From contig CALIEP010000217.1 in assembly GCA_938022345.1 (NCBI GenBank), positions 1 to 9,532 on the forward strand: a DNA stretch of 9,532 nt, read 5' to 3'. The DNA is from an uncultured Actinomyces sp. (lineage in GTDB: Bacteria > Actinomycetota > Actinomycetes > Actinomycetales > Actinomycetaceae). The notes under the pieces were generated by a model. That model had not been told where the DNA came from and made no database searches. It saw nothing but the letters and a program-made list of their open reading frames with translations. This document shows, piece by piece, positions 5,999-9,532 of this stretch. The stretch's first letter is position 1. Each line of letters opens with the position of its first letter. The position numbers and the translations under genes are program-made.

Positions 5999-6913
5999 AT
6001 GTCCAGATTGTCCCTCCCGGTCGGCGCTATCTTGCGTCCAGCGATCTTCGCTGTCATCTTTGCGCCCCTTGCCCTGATCCTCATGGGAATGTCGCTCGCG
6101 GATCTTCAGGCGCGAGCTGCGATTGGTGTTCCTTTGGCCTCGGTCGAGGGCATGATCGGCATGGCTTTTTCGGCCATTCTTCTGGCCATGATTTCTATCA
6201 ACTGCGAGCGCAATTCCATTGGTATGTTCATTGCTGCTGCATGGGAACTTGTCATTGGTTTCTTACAGACCTTTGGTCACCTTCAAGTCCACTTCCTTGT
6301 GGCGTCAAACCTTTCAACCAACGATATTTCCGCCGCACAAACCTGGAATCTCTACCCCTTATGCGTAGCTGCGATCCTTTGTGGCGGCGGAGTTGCTTTG
6401 TCTCTGACTCACCGAGCGCGCGAAAACAGCCCGGATTCCGATCAGCTTGTGTCCTTTCAGCGCCACCAGGGTGAGCGAATCGCAGTCGCAGTAGCTTCAC
6501 TTCCACTGGGAGTTATTGCCGTCGTGCTTCTCGTTCGCTGCGCTCCTGCCGATTCGCTCCCAATGGCTGCCAGCGGACTGCACGGCGTCATTGCACAGAC
6601 TCCCATGCATACATCGGAGGGCATCGCAGTTGCCGTCATCTTGGGAATGATCGCGCTGGTTTCGCGCTGGTCAATGATCGGCCCTCAGGTCGTCGCTTGG
6701 ACCTACATCATCCCAGCCTTCCTTCTGATTCCCGTTGGAACAAGCCTCACCGGAGCTGTCGTGACCCCCGGAAAATCAATGGGAACCCAGATTTTAATGT
6801 CCGCATCGACTATTTCTGCCTATGGAATGATCCTTGCGGCCTCGACCTTGGGAATTTACTGGGCTCGTCGCTACGCCCCCAACGACGCATCAAGCTCCAA
6901 CCAAGTCGCATAA
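5999..6913 (+). CDS. Multi-pass membrane protein of unknown function (about 8 TM)
   Basis: I do not recognise this 304-aa protein. Hydrophobic segments are seen at about residues 12-30, 50-68, 76-93, 118-135, 161-179, 207-222, 231-249 and 268-287, so roughly eight membrane helices, with a polar cytoplasm-type loop at 138-160 (RARENSPDSDQ). No catalytic or transporter motif stands out. It starts 18 bp after the HAD stop and is probably co-transcribed with it. No ribosome site precedes ATG 5999. The sequence CATACT ends 6 bases before the ATG, which would fit a -10 box for a leaderless mRNA, but that is speculative. Confidence 0.82.
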   Translation: MSRLSLPVGAILRPAIFAVIFAPLALILMGMSLADLQARAAIGVPLASVEGMIGMAFSAILLAMISINCERNSIGMFIAAAWELVIGFLQTFGHLQVHFLVASNLSTNDISAAQTWNLYPLCVAAILCGGGVALSLTHRARENSPDSDQLVSFQRHQGERIAVAVASLPLGVIAVVLLVRCAPADSLPMAASGLHGVIAQTPMHTSEGIAVAVILGMIALVSRWSMIGPQVVAWTYIIPAFLLIPVGTSLTGAVVTPGKSMGTQILMSASTISAYGMILAASTLGIYWARRYAPNDASSSNQVA

Positions 6914-6953
6914 TCCAGCGCTTCTCGGCGGGTAATCCCCAAAAATATTCGTT

Positions 6954-6984
6954 TTCTCGTTATCGTCAGCACGAGAAGAGGAGG
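6954..6984 (+). promoter_or_regulatory. Hairpin and strong ribosome site before the acidic membrane protein
   Basis: TTCTCGT (6954-6960) and ACGAGAA (6971-6977) form a 7-bp stem with a 10-nt loop, directly followed by a near-perfect Shine-Dalgarno AGGAGG (6979-6984), 4 bases before ATG 6989. It is the strongest ribosome site in the window, which suggests high translation. The stem may be a weak terminator for the previous gene or keep the ribosome site open. No clear promoter is seen in the 75-bp gap. Confidence 0.5.
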
Positions 6985-6988
6985 TCCC

Positions 6989-8365
6989 ATGTCTGATCAG
7001 GAACACAAGGAAGACGTTGACAAGGTGACGGAAGATACCGATCACCCCCATACCGGTGAGGAAACACCACTGACCGGTGAAGAAGTCACCCTTCCCGGTG
7101 AGGCATCTGCAGCCGAAGACATCGTCGGTGGCGCATCAGTCACCGAAACCAGTCAGGTTGAACCCGTCCACATGGGTGTCACGCCAACATCCGTGGATGA
7201 TGCTCTTGCACAGCGTTCGACATCTGAGCATTCCGAGGCCGAGCCCGAGTCAGCTCAGGAACAGCAGGATGCGCAGACCGAGGAATCCTCTTCAGACGAA
7301 GCTTCGAGCGAAGAAAACTCTCAGGGCGATAGCCACGACTTAGCGCACGATGAGAACACCGTGGCTGAGTCTGAGCACAGCTCCCACGACTACGATGCTG
7401 AGCCGGCCTCGGAAAAGACTGAGGAAACTACTGAGGACAACGCAGAGCCCACGGATGCATCCCCCGAAGAATCTGAGGAAGCTGCCGACTCCGCACACAC
7501 CACAACGATCCCGGCTACTTCCGAAGCCGCGGAAGAAGAGCCTGAGGACTCTCCTTCGATGACCGAGGTTCCCGACGCCCTCTCGCGCCGCACACCCACT
7601 CAGCCCGAAACCGCCGAGGAAGCCGAGGACGAGGTTGAAAGCACCCAGGTTCGTAGGCGTGCATTCATTGCTCCGGCAGCGGAAAGCGCAACGACCGAAG
7701 CTTCGTGGAAGCCTCGTGAAGATAGCGGCGAACGTACCGTTCCTCAAGAGACCCCCGAGAGCCTCGACGATGCCCTTTTTGAAGGCGCAACCGTCGTTCC
7801 TGAAATGCCCTCTCGCGCAGCCGCTCACTGGAGCTCATTGGCTTTGGGCATCTTTGCTCTACCCATCACTTGGTACCTCATTGCCGATGCCGGCGCTCGC
7901 ATGACACTTCCCGAGGGCAACCCCGCAGCAACCGGCGTGATCAACTGGCTTGCCCTCACCGAAGTTGTCATCGCTTTCGTGGCAGTTATTGCACTATTTG
8001 AAGCATTCAAGCGTTCCTCACTGGGTGCATGGATCGGCGGCCTCTGCTTCTTCGCAGCCGGCCTCCCCTGGGTTTTCGCCCCCGGATTTACCTCTGCACA
8101 CACGGTTTCCGTTCTGCACTTCCTGCAGAATTCCGGTGCCTTGGGCGCTAACCTTGCACACCACCTCCAAGCGTCCGGATACTCCGGCCGACTGCTCTTC
8201 CTTGGAATTACACTGCTTGGCATCGCATCCCTTTCGCATTCGGTTCGTCGCCGCGGACGCAATGAAGAGGCAATGCGCGAGCAAGTAGAGCGCGTCAATC
8301 CCGCGGGTGCACACTTCACCGCCCGCGAACGTCGTCGCGCCGAAAAGGCAGCTGGTCTGCGGTGA
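6989..8365 (+). CDS. Acidic low-complexity protein with C-terminal four-helix membrane domain
   Basis: No known family is recognised in this 458-aa protein. Residues 1 to about 220 are extremely acidic and low in complexity (rich in Glu, Asp, Ser, Thr and Ala), including a short GEE repeat (HTGEETPLTGEEVTLPGE, 21-38). A linker holds VRRRAFIAPA (221-230). The motif TPTSVDDAL (65-73) recurs as TPESLDDAL (255-263). The C-terminal part has hydrophobic helices at about 280-298, 318-338, 346-364 and 400-418 and ends in a basic tail (RRRGRNEEAMREQVE to ARERRRAEKAAG). With no signal peptide and four helices, both ends are predicted to be in the cytoplasm. It may tether or scaffold something at the membrane; this is a guess. 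Its stop overlaps the next gene. Confidence 0.87.
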   Translation: MSDQEHKEDVDKVTEDTDHPHTGEETPLTGEEVTLPGEASAAEDIVGGASVTETSQVEPVHMGVTPTSVDDALAQRSTSEHSEAEPESAQEQQDAQTEESSSDEASSEENSQGDSHDLAHDENTVAESEHSSHDYDAEPASEKTEETTEDNAEPTDASPEESEEAADSAHTTTIPATSEAAEEEPEDSPSMTEVPDALSRRTPTQPETAEEAEDEVESTQVRRRAFIAPAAESATTEASWKPREDSGERTVPQETPESLDDALFEGATVVPEMPSRAAAHWSSLALGIFALPITWYLIADAGARMTLPEGNPAATGVINWLALTEVVIAFVAVIALFEAFKRSSLGAWIGGLCFFAAGLPWVFAPGFTSAHTVSVLHFLQNSGALGANLAHHLQASGYSGRLLFLGITLLGIASLSHSVRRRGRNEEAMREQVERVNPAGAHFTARERRRAEKAAGLR

Positions 8366-9291
8366 AACCCGAGGTTTCTCGCGCGGTATTGGAGGCTCCC
8401 GGGCCCTGGCTTCACCGTAGGATCTCAGCCTCGGGAGCATCCTTCCATATCGCCGACGCGGGACCCGAGGATGCCTCTTTTGCCGTTATCCTCCTTCACT
8501 CGTTCCCGATGACTTGGTGGACGTGGCGGGAGGTTATTCCCGCCTTCACGCAGGCCGGTATCCGCACCATTGCAATGGATCTTCGAGGCTTTGGCACCTC
8601 GGATCTTGCTCCGGGAGAAGTCGAACTCACCCAGCTGGCGGCGGATGTCGCTGGCGTGGCCTCGGCACTGGGAATTTCTTCCTACACGGTTGTTGGCAAC
8701 GGCATGGGGGGCGTGGTCGCGTGGATGCTCGGCGCGCTTAAACCTGCGGGCTTGCAGGCGATTGTGCCGGTGTGTGCCCCTCATCCGCTGGGCCTGCACT
8801 TCCTGCGTGGTCTTTCTTCCCGAGGCCGAGGCCGCTGGTTCTCAACCCTGCTATCACGCCGTCCTCGCGTTACCTTCTTCTCCTCGCGCTCAGCGTGGAT
8901 CGACCGTTCAATCTCTCAGTGGGCCGCGCCTTTTAACCGCGAGGAAATGCTAGAGAATGCGGAAGTCTACCGCGAGGCACTTTCGCGTCACATCGCGGTT
9001 CGCTCCGCATGGGAGTCATTGCGAGCAACCTTCAGACCCTCATTTAGCTCCAAGAATGTTCTAACGCGGAGCGTGACGGTACCCGTGCTTTCGATTCAGG
9101 CGCGCGACGACGGTTTATGGTCGCACGTTGATTTTGCTGATGATGTCCAAGCGACCAGCGGCGAATTCACCATGCGCGCAATTGGCGAATGCGGCCATTT
9201 CCCACAGGAAGAAAACCCTCAGGCTCTGATCCAGGCAATCTTTCCTTTCGTTAAAGAATCCGCTGACTTTGCAGCGGAGAGTCAACTCTAA
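8362..9291 (+). CDS. Alpha/beta-hydrolase-fold protein lacking the usual nucleophile
   Basis: The 309-aa product has the alpha/beta-hydrolase layout: the oxyanion-type LLHSFPMTWWTW (44-55), the strand MDLRGFGTSD (72-81), the nucleophile elbow VVGNGMGG (110-117), an acid candidate in QARDDGLWSHVD (246-257) and GECGHFPQEENP (275-286) with His279. The elbow position normally held by Ser, Asp or Cys is Gly114 (codon GGC), so ordinary esterase, epoxide-hydrolase or dehalogenase chemistry is not expected. Overall similarity is to epoxide hydrolase and haloalkane dehalogenase types. It starts at GTG 8362, overlapping the preceding stop (GTGA), so it is probably translationally coupled to the acidic membrane protein. 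It may be a pseudoenzyme or use another mechanism. Confidence 0.85.
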   Translation: MKPEVSRAVLEAPGPWLHRRISASGASFHIADAGPEDASFAVILLHSFPMTWWTWREVIPAFTQAGIRTIAMDLRGFGTSDLAPGEVELTQLAADVAGVASALGISSYTVVGNGMGGVVAWMLGALKPAGLQAIVPVCAPHPLGLHFLRGLSSRGRGRWFSTLLSRRPRVTFFSSRSAWIDRSISQWAAPFNREEMLENAEVYREALSRHIAVRSAWESLRATFRPSFSSKNVLTRSVTVPVLSIQARDDGLWSHVDFADDVQATSGEFTMRAIGECGHFPQEENPQALIQAIFPFVKESADFAAESQL

Positions 9292-9472
9292 AGAAACGAA
9301 TTTGCGCAAACTGTGTGCAAATATGTGATTTAGACCGTTCACCGTGCATAATAGTTACGACTATCACACGGTGGCTCTTTTGTGCTGGGCTGCCGTCTTA
9401 CATGATTAGGACAGCTCAGTAGTCGGCGGCGCATGCTAGCGGCGCTCGCGAATAGAACGGAGTTCCGGCTTT
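9292..9472 (+). promoter_or_regulatory. 181-bp structured gap upstream of the Crp/Fnr gene
   Basis: The gap holds TTTGCGCAAA (9301-9310, a perfect palindrome). It also holds a large imperfect palindrome at 9340-9373: CACCGTG pairs with CACGGTG, and inside it ATAGT (9351-9355) pairs with ACTAT (9360-9364). GCTCTTTT follows, so it could be a terminator for the hydrolase operon. A -10-like CATAAT (9347-9352) lies within it, so an operator or promoter role is an alternative. A further stem, CTGGGCTG with CAGCTCAG (9385-9392 and 9412-9419, one G-U pair), would be in the leader. The ribosome site is probably ACGGAG, 10 bases before ATG 9473. No good match to the Crp consensus (TGTGA-N6-TCACA) was found. 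Confidence 0.45.
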
Positions 9473-9532
9473 ATGTATGGAGATGCAAACTTAATCAACC
9501 AAGTCCCGCTCTTTAGTGGACTCGATGAGGCG
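9473..9532 (+). CDS. Crp/Fnr-family transcription regulator (first 20 codons)
   Basis: The window ends after 20 codons, reading MYGDANLINQVPLFSGLDEA. The segment VPLFSGLDEA is typical of the start of the cyclic-nucleotide-binding domain of Crp/Fnr regulators, where 'PLF..L' precedes the first helix. A crp gene (Rv3676 type) is found in the same broad neighbourhood in other Actinobacteria, which supports the call. The DNA-binding domain and ligand residues are outside the window. ACGGAG lies 10 bases before the ATG, and no in-frame upstream ATG was found nearby. Confidence 0.65.
   Translation, partial: MYGDANLINQVPLFSGLDEA

Noticed and set aside
7340..8415. Two tandem antisense open frames (162 and 196 aa) opposite the acidic membrane protein, overlapping by 4 bp
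   Set aside because: The 4-bp junction looked like an operon, but the products are Arg/Gly/Ser-rich and mirror the Glu/Asp/Ser codons of the real gene. No good ribosome sites were seen.
9324..9343. Crp-type operator (TGTGA...TCACC) before the regulator gene
   Set aside because: The half-sites are 10 bases apart instead of 6 and the second is imperfect, so autoregulation cannot be supported.

Overview
The window looks like chromosomal DNA of an actinobacterium, probably of the Actinomycetaceae (Actinomyces/Schaalia type). The evidence is the gene order: a DUF1998 helicase facing a compact tad (tight adherence) pilus cluster, then a divergent HAD-IB hydrolase, and a Crp/Fnr regulator further on. 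This layout matches the 'helicase/secretion neighbourhood' known from many Actinobacteria, for example Mycobacterium tuberculosis Rv3649 to Rv3661, with crp at Rv3676. The species call is inference. No RNA gene, CRISPR array, transposase or origin was seen.

Layout. (1) 1-587, + strand: C-terminal end of an MrfA-like DEAD/DEAH helicase with its cysteine cluster. (2) 614-1703, - strand: a small pilin operon of flp-like DUF4244 pilin, tadE and a second TadE-like gene. Flp and tadE overlap by 4 bp, and the second TadE-like gene starts just past the tadE stop. (3) 1834-5005, - strand: the secretion-motor operon of a CpaE/Ssd-like protein, the TadA ATPase and one polypeptide that appears to carry both TadB-like and TadC-like halves. 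Junctions overlap by 4 bp and 1 bp. (4) 5129-9291, + strand: HAD-IB phosphatase, an 8-TM protein of unknown function, a very acidic protein with four C-terminal TM segments, and an alpha/beta-hydrolase-fold protein lacking the usual nucleophile; the last two overlap by 4 bp. (5) 9473-9532, + strand: the first 20 codons of a Crp/Fnr-type regulator after a structured 181-bp gap.

How they work together. TadA would energise the TadB/C membrane platform, Ssd/CpaE would position or regulate it, and the Flp-like pilin plus two TadE-type minor pilins would be the exported subunits. The prepilin peptidase (TadV) and any outer components are not in the window. The + strand genes share direction and neighbourhood with the tad locus, but a functional link is not shown by sequence.

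Most interesting signals. Both intergenic regions that should hold the tad promoters contain the same 12-mer (TGTTATCCACAG, which includes a perfect DnaA-box sequence), each followed exactly 28 bp later by a second, imperfect copy in the same orientation. A perfect 16-bp hairpin lies inside the tadE leader-peptide codons. A row of four hairpins underlies an unusual C-terminal tail on the last tad gene. The TadB/TadC fusion and the nucleophile-less hydrolase are also worth checking.
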